Source of the DNA: Tetrastigma voinierianum
Lineage: Eukaryota > Streptophyta > Magnoliopsida > Vitales > Vitaceae
Reading direction: 5' to 3'
Length of the DNA stretch: 64,000 nucleotides
NCBI GenBank assembly: GCA_016808115.1
Contig: JAEQBH010004120.1
Coordinates: forward strand, 1 to 64,000
Shown here: piece by piece, positions 12,632 to 24,039 of the stretch
Position numbering within the stretch: position 1 is the first letter of the stretch
Layout: every line of letters begins with the position of its first letter
The notes under the pieces: generated by a model
What the model was told of the DNA's origin: nothing
Databases searched by the model: none
Seen by the model: the letters and a program-made list of their open reading frames with translations, nothing else
Position numbers and translations under genes: made by a program

Positions 12632-13431
12632 TCAGGCTGCGGATTTACCTCCGCTCAACAATAATATAGGACACTGTGATTTCCAATTGACCCTCATTAT
12701 TAAATCCATACATTCATCTTGAGTAATCGTAGTATGTGATCTAAACTGAGTATTACCAATAGGCCTTTGAGGGACTGCAAAAACAGAGGGAGTGGTCAAT
12801 ATAGGAGTATCTTTTTCTGTATGAGACTTAAGCCGTATCTCCTCACCCATCGCTCACTAACCACTCTAAATCAACGTAAGGCACGGATCGCGATGCAGAA
12901 TAAATCCCATCGGTCCCTCAAACATCAATAAGAGCCATCAAAAATTGAACCAAATGCTTCTTCGCAATATATGGAGCAAAAGCCCTTTAACTCGCTGGAT
13001 TCTCATATGCACTGTCCCATAAACTGGTATAGCATCATAAAATTCGCATGCTCATATTTTTCTCGCTAAACAATATCAATTTCCAAATCGAGCATCGTTT
13101 TTGCAAAATTAGATTGTGTGTACAACTTTTGCCAAATAATCCCAAACTTCCTTAGCGCCTAAATTTTGCCACTATGCTCCTATCAGGTGCTTCTAATGTA
13201 ATTATTAATCCAAGTGATAATCTTTGAATTATCAGATTCCCAAACATCTACCAATTTCATATAATTTTCTGCTTTCTCATCCCTAGGTTTAACAAAAGTT
13301 CCAGAAACATAACCCCATAATTTCTTGCCTTTCAAAAAATTTTTCATCACATAACTCCAATATGTATAATTTTTCCCAACCAATTGCACACTAATTGACT
13401 GAAGAGAATCATCTCTACCCTCAGCCATCAC
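12632..13431 (-). CDS. Copia 1 gag remnants
   Basis: The N-terminal part (13,431-13,183, 82 residues) starts close to the 5' LTR and reads LVGKNYTYWSYVMKNFLKGK followed by LWGYVSGT and DNSKIITWI, the usual copia Gag N-terminal domain. A second open piece (12,850-12,632) has FAVPQRPIGNTQFRSHTT and ends in a degenerate CCHC knuckle (WKSQCP). The middle is frameshifted. Confidence 0.8.
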
Positions 13432-13598
13432 AACAAAATAACAAGATACTCAACAAATATTCAACAAGAAATAATGAAATCAAACCGTGGTCAAGATGAA
13501 GTAAATCGACCATGAGCATCAACTCGTAACCTGCAAATCCACCGGTCCGTAATCATAACAATAAACAAGAACTAAAAAATTTTTTGGGCTCGACATCA

Positions 13599-13868
13599 TG
13601 ATAAACATAATATTTAATATCGATGAACAAACCAAGAAATCTCATATGAACAATGAATGAGTTATGAATAGAGAAACTAGGTTTACATTAATAATGAAGC
13701 GAATGACAATACAAAGAAAAGGATGAATATATATACTAAGAGATAAAACCCTAAAGCTATTGAAGCTATTAAAAAAAGACTAGTCTACCCTTAAAAGTAA
13801 AATAGAATTACAAAGAGAAATAAGAGAAATGACTATAGTACCCATAACACGTATTATAATATTTAACA
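13599..13868 (-). repeat. Copia 1 5' LTR
   Basis: This 270-base repeat has termini tgataaac...atttaaca (TG...CA in element orientation). It is the partner of 9,102-9,355. I cannot assign the primer-binding site next to it (minus strand TGATGTCGAGCCC) to a tRNA. Confidence 0.85.
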
Positions 13869-14124
13869 GCTTCATCATTGTTCCACTGCTGCCATCTCCA
13901 CCATGGTTCAAGAAGGGGGGTTTCTTGAATAAAGGAGTTGCAAACGAAACACCTACCGGAGAAATTAACTTAAAGGCCTGCCACCAAGAGATATGCTTCC
14001 GTTTTAAGGTTTTTGCTTATTGCTAATTGCAACCCCATGGCACAAGATGGTTTCATTCTCCATTTCTCAAGAATGGGCACCACCCGCAAAAACAAGTCAG
14101 AATGCCGCTTTTAGTAGAAATCGA

Positions 14125-14560
14125 GGGCCACGACTATGCTTCCTAGATCACCATGTTAGAACACAAAGCATAATAATGGAGAAAACTGGTAAATCGTGAT
14201 ACCCGATTTGGAATCCACATCGTTTGATGCGGAATCGATGAAGACCTACAAAGAACGATCTCAAGATCTTCCTTACCCCCGCATTATTGACACTGGGCTC
14301 AATGAGAATGCCTCTGTCGTAGAAAGTATTTCTCAATCAGATGTGAGTCGAAAAATACGATCCTTGTATTGGGAGGACTTGAGCTATTAATTTGTAGAGT
14401 TCTGACCACGTGCCCTCTCATTACGCCTGCCGCACTGCCCACACATACTTGCCAAATTCCCATATTTAATTAATAAGAATCCTTATGTCTCACTTAATTA
14501 GACTAATTAGTTCAGCTTACTCCCCAATTAATAGAGCTCCACTTTATGAAAAATCTGTAT
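14125..14560 (-). repeat. Copia 2 3' LTR
   Basis: This is the direct repeat of 20,222-20,669. Shared blocks include agatcaccatgttagaacac, catatttaattaataagaat and gagctccacttt. Its outer edge near 14,125 is blurred by mismatches. Confidence 0.82.
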
Positions 14561-15289
14561 TCTCCCACTGGGCGATACACTGAAACAAAACTGTAGCACA
14601 CTCTTATATTGGTCTAGAGATTATTTCCTATTAGTCAATCCTATCCCATAAAGTCTCGAACACCGAATCATGGCTAGAATCACATGTACTCATGTGCCTC
14701 CTTCCATGGTCAATAGTGCTTTCTAACTTCTACTTATATGGATTCAATATGGTAGTGTGTTAAATGGACAATACCTCATAATGAGTGATACTTCATGTAA
14801 GTTATCCATTTTGTTAGTCCAAATTCTCTCTCCTTATGTCACAAAACTCAGTGTCATCAGAGAATATCCATCATGGTTCCAACTAATTTGTATATGTGTT
14901 ACTCGATAGGTAACTTTTACTTATGGTAAATAAAACATGCTGTTAAGGCTAATGCCAAGAATGCCCCATAGCCTGTACTCAAGGTTTACACAATTCCTCG
15001 AGATTTTCAACAATTATTTGTACTCAACTTGATAAATCTACATTCACAAATACTTTATTGAATGCAAAAGAGTTGATACAAATTCAATTATTACAAAAAT
15101 GTAATGAAATCGGATTCAACCGTCATAAGAGCAACATAAAACTTAATAGCTCCCACTAATTTACAAAGATCCCATGATACTCCTAAGCCCATGTTAATGA
15201 CATGTCGATCAAATACACAAGGGCGAAGGCCTTTGGGTTGAAGCATCCGCAATCATATCATCTCTGATATGTGCTCCATCGCAATGTCA

Positions 15290-15905
15290 CCGATTTGAAC
15301 TTTTCCTTATAGTCGTACTGACCTCCATGTGCTTAGACCCCTTGAGACCTCTGTTGTTGTTAATAAACAACACTACAGAGTTACTGTCACAATACAACTG
15401 TATGGGCCTATCCACAAAATCAAACACGGTTAACTCCTTAATGAGACATGAGCCAAATCGTCGAGTAGTGGCCGAAAAGCATACAAACCCGCCGTACGGT
15501 GTAGGATGCTAGTCGATTTCGTTTTCACTTTTCCACGACATCGCACTCCTCGCTAACTTAAAGATATAACCAGCTTGTTGACTTCTTCATCCCACAAACA
15601 AAGAAAGTCTCTAATCCAATACCTAACTAAATGAGAACTCGAACATGTTTGTAAATCAACATATAGTCTGTCTCTTATACCTCATATAACCTTCTCGGGC
15701 AGCAACCCAATGATCGTGTCCTCGGATTTGACCTGACATTCGCTTTGTAAGTCCCGTTGCAAACACACATCTCGCCTAGTGCATGTTTGAGCATACATAA
15801 TACTCCCAAGTGCACTAGCATAAGGTACATTCTTCATCTGGGCCATATCCGAATGAGGACATTGTGACAGACTCCAACTTATCACCTTTACAGACAGGAG
15901 CAATT
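15290..15905 (-). CDS. Copia 2 RNase H and RT C-terminal fragments
   Basis: Near 15,300-15,420 the minus strand reads QLYCDSNSVVLFINNNRG and then KGSKHME, the copia RNase H block with the D-S-A-like acidic site. At 15,682-15,903 the 73-residue open stretch reads MKNVPYASALGSIMYAQTCT, the end of the RT domain (family IPYASAVGSLMYA). Frames between them differ. Confidence 0.8.
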
Positions 15906-16089
15906 CCTGGCTTACATTGTTGCATGTTGAATCTTTCTAAAATACGATCAACATATGCCCTCCGAGATAAACCTAATAGTCCATGAGAACGCATTCCCGT
16001 GGAATCTCAATGCTCAGACAAAGACGCCTACCGCCCTTCATATCAAAGTTCTTAACAACATTCGCTTGTCTCATGCAAGAAACTACACT

Positions 16090-16420
16090 GCCGGCAGCTG
16101 CGGATATCATCCACATAGAGTATTAGAAAATGAATTTCCCAATCGACCTTGCAAAGATATACATTGATCTACTTGTTTCTAACAAAACCATATGAAGCAA
16201 CAACACTATGAAACTTAAGTACCATTGTCTAGAAGCTTGCTTGAGACCATAAATAGACTTTTTTCGCCACATACAAGTTTACTCGAATCATTTGCTTTTC
16301 ACAAACCTTCGGTCAGATCACAGACTTCTTTCATTAAGGTCTCCATCGAGAAAGGCGCTTTAACATCCATCCGTGTAACTCCATATCGAAATGAGCAACT
16401 AATGCTATGATCACTCAAAG
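16090..16420 (-). CDS. Copia 2 reverse transcriptase fragment
   Basis: Minus-strand motifs are MDVKAPF near 16,360, a disrupted LKQASRQW block near 16,230, and LILYVDDI near 16,100, the catalytic YVDD box. Each motif lies in a different frame, so the polymerase is not expressed as one chain. The plus-strand open frames here are antisense shadows. Confidence 0.8.
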
Positions 16421-17149
16421 AATCTTTTTTTGTGAAGAGACCTGAGAAAAGCTGCTTCATAGTCTACCCTTCTCTCCGAAAGTGAAACTTTGGCTACTGG
16501 GTCCAGTTTCTTTAAACTTCTCAATCTTTCCTTTTACGGTCCTTTATCTTATACACCCATTCAGACAATGGTCTACAATCTTCTGTAATTCAATAAGTTC
16601 CCAAACCCATTATGCCCTCATAGATCGACTTTCATCCTCATTGCATTCAAACTACGCTTCGACTGAGGACAAGAAACAATCTCTCATAAGGTCAGATCAC
16701 AACCGACATCGTAGTCTTGTACCCTATATAGACTAAATAGTCCGAAGGGTATAGCTGATCGTCTTCCCTTTAGTGGATCTCCCATCGGGAGGTAATAGCT
16801 TTCGCCATCCTACACCCGAGAGCCTTGATGAACTTCATTAGAGTCGTTCTCAACCAGGATCCCTAGTCTCAACAGTTCAATATGTGTGTGATTTCCACAC
16901 CATTCATGGGAGGAGACATGTGATACTACATTACCTACCATACTATCATCCCCAAATAGTCCTGGTGAGCACTACTTCCACCACATCAAACTCCAAAATT
17001 TAGTCAGTTCAGGACTCACAAATTTTGTGCTCTCCATCAGATTAGAACTATCCCTCGAATGTTCCTCGGTAAGATACAAAGTAACATCGAGTGGTTCGAG
17101 TCTAACTTTTACTTAATGCTGGATTATACAACTTCACTTCGCAGACATC

Positions 17150-17640
17150 CCTGAAAACCTTAAGATGGTTTAAGCTAGCTTACGTCCGTACCATAACTCA
17201 AAAGGAGTCAATGGAACATATTTTGTAGTACACGATTCAAAATACAAAGTCGCTTTCAAAGCTTCACCCCACGGAAACCGGTGATCGTCCACTAATTCGC
17301 AATCACCATCACAGATACCGACGCGCTTCGCTGTTCACAGACCGCGCAACCCGGCACACCGGGTCTTGGGTGAGTTGATAATGGATTAATCATCGATCGG
17401 CGCTCGGCGATCGATCGCCGATCGACGACCCGCGAGCAGACACGGTTGACTCAATCAAAACTGAACTGGACAGATCAGATTTTCACTGGTGATGAAATCC
17501 GAGTTTGAAGAACACAATGGATGAAATAATCAACACATAATGACATATTCATCACCCGCAGTACTGATCTACTGTCACGATGATCGGTTCATTTGTTATT
17601 TGTCATCAATACTACATATCTGGTCATTTAAGAGCGTGTG
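17150..17640 (-). CDS. Copia 2 integrase fragment
   Basis: The minus strand at 17,170-17,215 reads VPLTPFELWYGRKLA, the C-terminal end of the integrase core (family TPYELWTGRKP). The upstream part is poorly readable and contains an odd GC-rich palindromic cluster at 17,310-17,450. Confidence 0.72.
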
Positions 17641-18074
17641 ATGTTGGGTCTTTATCGCCCTTCTACTCTATCCTTAGAGATATGGCCGTCGCTTATGCCA
17701 CAATGCATAAGACCTTCCCTTAGGTAATGGTCTCTTAGAAAACAACCTTTTCAGCCGTGATACGACGATATGTCATTAGGAGATAAACTTAACTAAGATA
17801 ATCCATCGACACATGACAAGACCTAACCTTATTTCAATTAAGAAATATTGAAATAACATTGCTTTAATTTCAAAAGAGTAATCATATGAATCCAAACACT
17901 TTATACGGAAACTAAATTCGTCTTAAAGGAAGGTACATAAAAAGTGTCTTTCTCAACATCATAATTTAAAAACCGTGAATCAGAATTAAGATTACATCTC
18001 CCATTTGAATATGATATCACTTCAAGAGTTTCTCATAAAGGAGCTTTGATTCATCCTTGTTTGCCTCCGTTTAT

Positions 18075-18560
18075 TATGAATCCTCGTATGGTAAACGCAA
18101 CATGATTAGTTGCTCCACTATCGAGCCACCAAGAACTGGATGGTGCTTCGTATAGGTTGGATTCACAAAACAAGTGTTAAAGAATCATTACCCGTAGTTC
18201 ACGTCAGACATCCAAGCTCTTAAATTTTGCACACTCTTTCTTCATGTGACCTTTCTTCTTGTAAAAGGCTGCCATCACCACCTTTTTCAAGAATGTCTTC
18301 TTTGGACCCATATTGTCGTACTTGACCCTAGTTCTCGAGCACCTTTATGAGTACTACTTTGAACTTCTTATTTTTCCCTTCCATGGGAACTAGCTGATAT
18401 AAGGCCATATGCTCTTCTCCTTCTTAAGTTTCTCTCTTCGCCACCACCCTTTGCTATTAAGTCATTAATCGACCAAGTCTCATCTTGGGAATTGTAGTTT
18501 GTCTTTATAATCCCAAAAATCGTGGAAGGGTGTTTAGTATTTGACGACAATGCAAGCATC
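18075..18560 (-). CDS. Copia 2 gag C-terminus and protease
   Basis: The open stretch 18,559-18,368 reads YNSQDETWSINDLIAKG, a gag segment. At 18,270-18,205 follows KKKGHMKKECAKFKS, a CCHC zinc knuckle whose first cysteines are lost. At 18,165-18,090 is SSWWLDSGATNHVAF, the aspartic protease active site. The order gag-knuckle-protease confirms the copia polyprotein. Confidence 0.82.
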
Positions 18561-19649
18561 GAATGGTAACATTAAGAGCTTGAAGCTTCGCTTTTAGCTC
18601 ACCATCCCGAGACATAATCTCTAACCCTGTGCCAGCATTCATCATACTATGTCAAGAGCTTTTGAGAAGTGTTCAAATCCTTCAAGATAGATGAAATTGA
18701 TTTCTACTTATACGCTATCATTTTAGCAAGATACCAATCAAATCACTAAGTGTTCTCGTATGGATTTCTTCACACATTAAGCAAATCCGATTGCTCTTCC
18801 CTTGAGGTGGTAAGTATTAGTCCGGCTTTCTTCGCCAATATTGTACAGACATCTACTGGCTTTATCCTTTCAGAAGCGAATGAACATCCGCTACCATTCC
18901 AAATAGAAAACTTTCTTCCATTTCTAAAATTCAATCCAAAGAAGGACCCCACTGAAATGGAATTGCCGTCACGTAAAAATTGACCAAAAAACAAAACAAA
19001 CAAAACAATACAATCGGCATTCGTGAATACTCATACGCAGAACACACATATCATCACAATCACCCTCAGTTAAAAATATGACATGCGCTTGTACACCTCC
19101 ACATGCACAGCAGCCATGAGAACATATTCCCACCTTCGTGAAATCACCACCTTGGGGTGTGAACCACTAAGACTGGCTATTTTCAAGCACATGCCATACA
19201 TGTATCCCCTCCATGAACTTACACAGATCACCTTCGGGAGTATGATCACGTAATAAAAACAGAGACATCCCACCACAATATGAGATCGATATTTGGTAAA
19301 CTCCAATCAAGTGTGCCACTTTGCGGTCACAACCCAATTGAATCTTTGAAAATCACTCATACTGTGATATAAACTTTATGACACACATTCAATATATATA
19401 TATATGTAATGCCAATTATACTGTTCAATTCATTCATAAGATACGAATTTGCACTCTACATTCCTGGTGCAAAGGATATACATGTTAGCTACCATATGGC
19501 TTCCAAACCATAGAGAAATACAAAAACCACGCAAAATACCCTAATTTCTAGCGCATAGGGTTCATACGCATTTTCATCCTCGTAAAGCTTCAAACATGCA
19601 AAATAAATATACCACATTGCGAGAATTTCGATACGAAGCCAGAGGATAT

Positions 19650-20200
19650 CAAGATTGCCCAAAACCACCTCACATCGCCACGCCACGCCGCCACCTAAGG
19701 TTCGCCACAGTGTGGAAGCCGCCGCGAGCGCGCGGCAATGAGCGCTGGATTCGCCGACCGTCAACCGCCGACTGGTCGGGCGCTGGACCGGTCAGTCAAA
19801 ATTCGTCATCGCACCGTTCGCCAGATCGGGTCGAGATGACGCGAAGTATCCGCTGATCGCGTCGAACGGACGGGTAGAATCACACCGGCCTGGCCAGTGA
19901 TCGGGTCAGATGACGCCAAAGATTGACGCCATCAAACCAAAGAGGCTCGTGACCGCGCTGTCCTTCACGCTACCGTCAGGTTTCAATGCGCCGGCGGCGC
20001 TGCGGATGGCCAGGAGGGCGCCGTCCGCCACCTCCGCGACGCGTCACCCACCGACCGATCACCGTCTTCGAGTAGATTCCAAATATGCAAAAAAATTCAA
20101 TTTTTGATTTGAAGAAAATCTCCGAAACTGGACAGAAGCCTGATTTTAATAAAACCCTAAAAATAAAATTCTCCAATTCATATGTTTTGAATTCTAATCC
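19650..20200 (-). other. GC-rich leader of copia 2
   Basis: This unusually GC-rich stretch (about 19,660-20,060) lies in an otherwise AT-rich window, just inside the 5' LTR and primer-binding site. It corresponds to the untranslated leader and the very start of gag. Open frames in it (86, 65 and 66 residues) arise from base composition and match no gag motif. Confidence 0.5.
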
Positions 20201-20207
20201 ATGGTTG

Positions 20208-20219
20208 GCTCTGATACCA
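20208..20219 (-). other. Copia 2 primer-binding site (tRNA-iMet)
   Basis: The minus strand reads TGGTATCAGAGC, the complement of the 3' end of plant initiator methionine tRNA, two bases from the LTR edge. It is the standard reverse-transcription primer site of plant copia elements and fixes the element's orientation. Confidence 0.93.
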
Positions 20220-20221
20220 AC

Positions 20222-20669
20222 TGTAGGATACGATTCAATCTACCTAGATCACCATGTTAGAACACAAAGCATAATAATGGAGAAAAACTGAAAATTACAT
20301 ACCCGACGAATCCATGATTGGTTTGATGCTGGGAATCGATGAAGACTCCACAGTTGAACGATCTCAAGATCTTCCTACCCCCGATTATTGAAATCCTGCT
20401 CAATGTGAGAATGCCTCACGCATCAGAAAGTAGCTTCTGAACTGTATGTGAGTCCGAAAAATACGTGATCCTAGTGGTTCGGAGGACTCGGTGCCATTAA
20501 TTTAGTCTGACCACGGGCCCCTTCCTTTATTACACACCGCTCGTACTCAGCCCACACACTGCTGCCCCATATTTAATTAATAAGAATCCTTATGTCTCAA
20601 TTTAATTGTAATTAATTAAATCCAAGACTTCAATTACTGTGAGCTCCACTTTTATGAAAATCTTGGCGT
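20222..20669 (-). repeat. Copia 2 5' LTR
   Basis: It begins tgtaggatacg beside the primer-binding site, so it ends ...TCCTACA in element orientation, and runs to about 20,669. It is the partner of 14,125-14,560, with many small differences between the two. Confidence 0.85.
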
Positions 20670-20985
20670 AAAACTCCAAGAAGATTTTGATAAGATGATT
20701 CACTTTTACCTAGTAGAATTAGGTGCCCACCTTATGGGAATGATATTAAAAGAAAAAAACATTGCATTTAGTCATATTTATAAAACATTTCCTGCTCAAT
20801 TGTCCTAAATGTGCCACTTTAATGGCAAAATATAGATCTCTCCTTATATGGTTTCTCCTTATTTCTTTTCCAACTTGAGCTAAGCCAACCCACTGGAAAA
20901 GACTATTATGGAGGCACAACATGAACACAAACAAAAACATTAACAAAAACAAAATCTATCTCATTCTGTGCAAAACCTCAGACAT
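20670..20985. other. Flank right of copia 2
   Basis: AT-rich sequence with a possible minus-strand TATA box (TTTATAAATATG, about 20,776-20,787). It would suit the promoter of gene C if copia 2 lies in that gene's 5' region. A 68-residue open frame here has no family features. Confidence 0.3.
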
Positions 20986-21617
20986 TTTGGTAAGGTTTTT
21001 ATGATGGCACCGAAGATTCTGTTGCACCAAAAGTTCAGGCTTCAAACTTATCAAATTTATATCACATGTTGAAAATGATTTTGATTTCCAATGAATGAAC
21101 TTTTCTTTAATTGCCCATCTTTTCTATTAACATTTTGAAACTATATAAGCTAGTGACACATTTTTTGTAAATTTATATAATTATATTATAATCTTTGAAG
21201 AAACAAACATATGTATATTTTCTGATTTAGTATACAATTAAATTTATTTGAAAATAATGCTAAATATTATGAAAATTGAAATCATCTTCTTTCAATTGAG
21301 TATATTTGATTTTGGTAAGTACTGATGGTACAATTAACAGAATAATCACCAAAACAATTTTGATTTAGTTTAATAATGAACTTATTTTGAATTTAATATA
21401 TTTTTTTAAAATTGAATCTTGATTTCTCTTATAAATATATTTCTAAATAGAAAGAAAAAAATCATCCTTGAATTGGTTTTAAAAGTATAACATCTTAGGT
21501 TCTTATTTGAAGGAAATAAAATATGGAAGAAGAAAAAACGAAGAAAGAAAAAAATATGTTTAATTATCAGAAAATTATCTTTACATGTTTTTCAGAATTC
21601 TATTTATTTATTCCTAT

Positions 21618-21661
<44 letters not shown>

Positions 21662-21686
21662 GTGTATATATATATATATATATATA

Positions 21687-21723
<37 letters not shown>

Positions 21724-21840
21724 TTAAATAAAAGATTTGGTAAATTTGAAATATATTTATTTTTAAAAGATATAGTCAACCAAATAATTAAGAGAAAGTT
21801 CATTAATCAATACTTTTTTTCAAAATCATATAAGTTTTGA
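20985..21840. repeat. Local AT-rich duplication, copy 1
   Basis: The block starting ggtaaggtttttatgat and running through aaagttcaggcttcaaactt to tttcaaaatcatataagttttga recurs, split in two parts, at 21,970-22,200 and 23,275-23,900. No coding motif is visible. The stretch contains the (TG)n(TA)n microsatellite. Confidence 0.75.
21617..21721. repeat. (TG)n-(TA)n compound microsatellite
   Basis: About ten TG units are followed by three long TA runs separated by single interruptions. The antisense reading gives a spurious poly-Tyr/Ile open frame. The second copy of the surrounding duplication (near 23,785) lacks this tract. Confidence 0.95.
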
Positions 21841-21969
21841 AAAAGAGGTGTGTTATACTTCAGCATGTTTTTTCCATTTATTTTTGTATCAAAGAGTATC
21901 TATTTTTTCTACACCTGCTCTCCATTGAGACTCGATTGTGACCTCAGGCAAACAAAACAAAAATCCTGT

Positions 21970-23900
21970 GTTACTTGGTAAGGTTTTTTAGATAAGTACT
22001 GAAAGGATCGTGGAGCAGCAAAGTTCAGGCTTCAAACTTATCAAATTTATATCAACATGTTGAAAATGATTTTGATTTCCAATGAATGTACTTTTTTAAT
22101 TAAACACTTTATTAACATTTTGAAAGCATATATGTGAAAATCATTTGGTAAATTTATATAATTATATTCCTATTATTTGAAAAAAACATATAGATTTCAG
22201 AATCTAAGAATAAAAAGGTATATATGTGGTGGAGTCCTTGCTACAATATTTGAAATTGATATGAGACCATAATGACCATTAATCCTTCACAATTATAGTA
22301 ACTATTTCTTGATTATGTTCAATATTTTTCCCATATGTGAAAAAACAATAATTGTGATATACTCATTTTAATGAATTTAATAGTTGACTCTTCAAAAAAA
22401 AATTTAATTGTTGATATGCTACAGCCGATATTAATTTGTACTTATAAGATATCTAATTATTAGCTCCAAAATCTAAAATTACATTTTTGTATTTATTTTA
22501 AATATATTAATTCAGTGTCAAATTTTACACAGTTTTTTTTTATTGAACTCATTGAGAGTTTGATTTTGTATGTAATTAATGGTGTTAGAAGTACGAAAAA
22601 GGGGAAAGTAAGGCCTAAAAATAGTACATGAGGCCTTATGGATTCTTTGTGATAGCATTTAGAGACGTCACAAGAAAACAAATCGTGCACCCATATACAA
22701 ATCAGAGATTAAATCCTTTTGGAAAATATTTCAGTAATCTAATTGTGTTTATATTGTCCTAAGAATATTCGGTGATTTTTTTTTTAAACAAAAAAGTACT
22801 TGTTTTGTACATGCATTGAATCTTTCTTTTTAAAGAGAAAAATAATTTCATTGATTCCAACTAGTAATACATCAATAGAAATGTATAATTAAAATTGCTA
22901 AAAATAACAAAGGATGAAACAACATCCATGTTAAAACCATATATAATTAAACGACTCAAAACTTATATATATTTGATAATAGCCTACATTAAATATACAC
23001 ATGATTGTATCACATTTTGATAATATATTACCTAATTATTAATTTGATTTCTTGTCTCTCATCGTATATACTTTGCTCATTTGAATCACCCAATAGAAAT
23101 AAACGCCACACCACAACGACAAAAACCAAATCGTTGTACTTAGACGACATCGTACTCTACTTGTCGTGACCACAAACGACGACAATCACACATGCATGAA
23201 GGCGATGACAATCATACACCCACCAAGGCGACAACTAAATCATGAAAAAGCATACATGCATTGAATCTTAAATATGAATTTGTGAGACTCCGTCTTTGTG
23301 ATAGTATTTATAGGCAACAAGAAAAATCAAGTTCCGCAATCTATAAAATAATCATAAATTCACTTGAAATATTTATGATTTAGTATAAAATTAAATTTTT
23401 TAAAAATAATATCAAATATTGTGAAAATTGAAATTATCTTTTTTCAATTACATAGATTTGATTTTAGTAGTAATTGATGGTAATTCTACAGAATAATCAC
23501 ATATTCGCTTTTAAAACTATTTTCTGATTTAGTTTAATAATGAACTATTTTGAATCTAATATATATTTTAAAATTGAAATCTTGATTCTCCATCTTAAAA
23601 TATATTTTAAATAGAAAAGAAAAATAACTTATCCTTGAAATTGGCTTTGAAAGTATAACATCTTTTGGTTCTTATTTAAAGGAAATAAAATATGGAAGAA
23701 AAAAATGAAGAAACAAAAAAAGTTTAAATATCATGAATTATTTTTACTTGTTTTTCAGAATTAGTTTATTTATTCCTATTGTATAAAGATTAAATAAAAA
23801 TTCTGACAACTTTTAAATATATTCATTTAAAAAATTATAGTCAAATCAAATAATTAAGAGAAAGTTAATTAATTATTTTTTTCCCAAAATTTATAAGTTT
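21970..23900. repeat. Local AT-rich duplication, copy 2 (interrupted)
   Basis: The left part (21,970-22,200) and right part (23,275-23,900) match 20,985-21,840. The roughly 1.1 kb between is extra. Within it, 22,640-22,700 and 23,275-23,330 resemble each other (tttgtgatag...agacgtcacaagaaaa versus tttgtgatag...aggcaacaagaaaa), so it may itself be an insertion or a further duplication. It also includes a short stretch of repeated cgacgac/cgacaa-type motifs at 23,100-23,240. No gene seen. Confidence 0.6.
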
Positions 23901-24039
23901 TGAAAAGAGGCCTGTTATACTTGTGTACCCTTTTTTTTTTCTTTTTTTTTATATCTATTCATTTTGTATTAAATCTTAGTATTTTATTCTTTATAAATTT
24001 ATTATCATTGATTCAATCTCCTGACCTCCCTATGTTCAC

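Larger units (their letters stand above)
9102..13868 (-). mobile_element. Ty1/copia retrotransposon 1, full-length but decayed
   Basis: A 4.8-kb copia element runs right to left. Its LTRs are 13,599-13,868 (5') and 9,102-9,355 (3'), with TG...CA ends on the 5' copy. A polypurine tract (GAGGGGA on the minus strand) abuts the 3' LTR. In order, gag, zinc knuckle, protease, integrase, reverse transcriptase and RNase H pieces are all recognisable, the copia order. Every domain is interrupted by frameshifts or stops, so it is non-autonomous. It lies inside bZIP gene C. Target-site duplications cannot be read reliably. Confidence 0.88.
7610..14120 (-). pseudogene. bZIP gene C, paralogue split by a copia element
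   Basis: Third bZIP paralogue on the minus strand. The last exon, about 7,989-7,610, reads RLKDIYRLQQQQ, matching the Gln-rich last exon of gene B. The zipper exon, about 8,620-8,470, reads SEVAVQNMSLLKMENN, parallel to gene A's zipper exon. The basic-region exon, about 8,775-8,683, reads SNRLSQKSRQKK; one Ala of the usual SAQKSR is missing. First-exon material lies at 8,880-9,090 and 13,869-14,120 (possible start MENETILCHG), with copia element 1 inserted between the two parts. Frameshifts and the insertion make a working product unlikely. There is no counterpart in the second duplication unit. The exon 1 reading is tentative. Confidence 0.55.
14125..20669 (-). mobile_element. Ty1/copia retrotransposon 2, full-length but decayed
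   Basis: A second, unrelated copia element of about 6.5 kb on the minus strand. Its LTRs are at 20,222-20,669 (5') and about 14,125-14,560 (3'). A textbook initiator-Met tRNA primer-binding site lies beside the 5' LTR, and the polypurine stretch CAGTGGGAGAA beside the 3' LTR. Gag with a zinc knuckle, protease, integrase, RT and RNase H are recognisable in copia order, all broken. It lies next to gene C's first exon. Confidence 0.88.

Noticed and set aside
19596..20176. GC-rich open frames of 86, 65 and 66 residues
   Set aside because: They fall in the leader of copia 2 between the primer-binding site and gag. High GC makes chance open frames likely and no motif is present.
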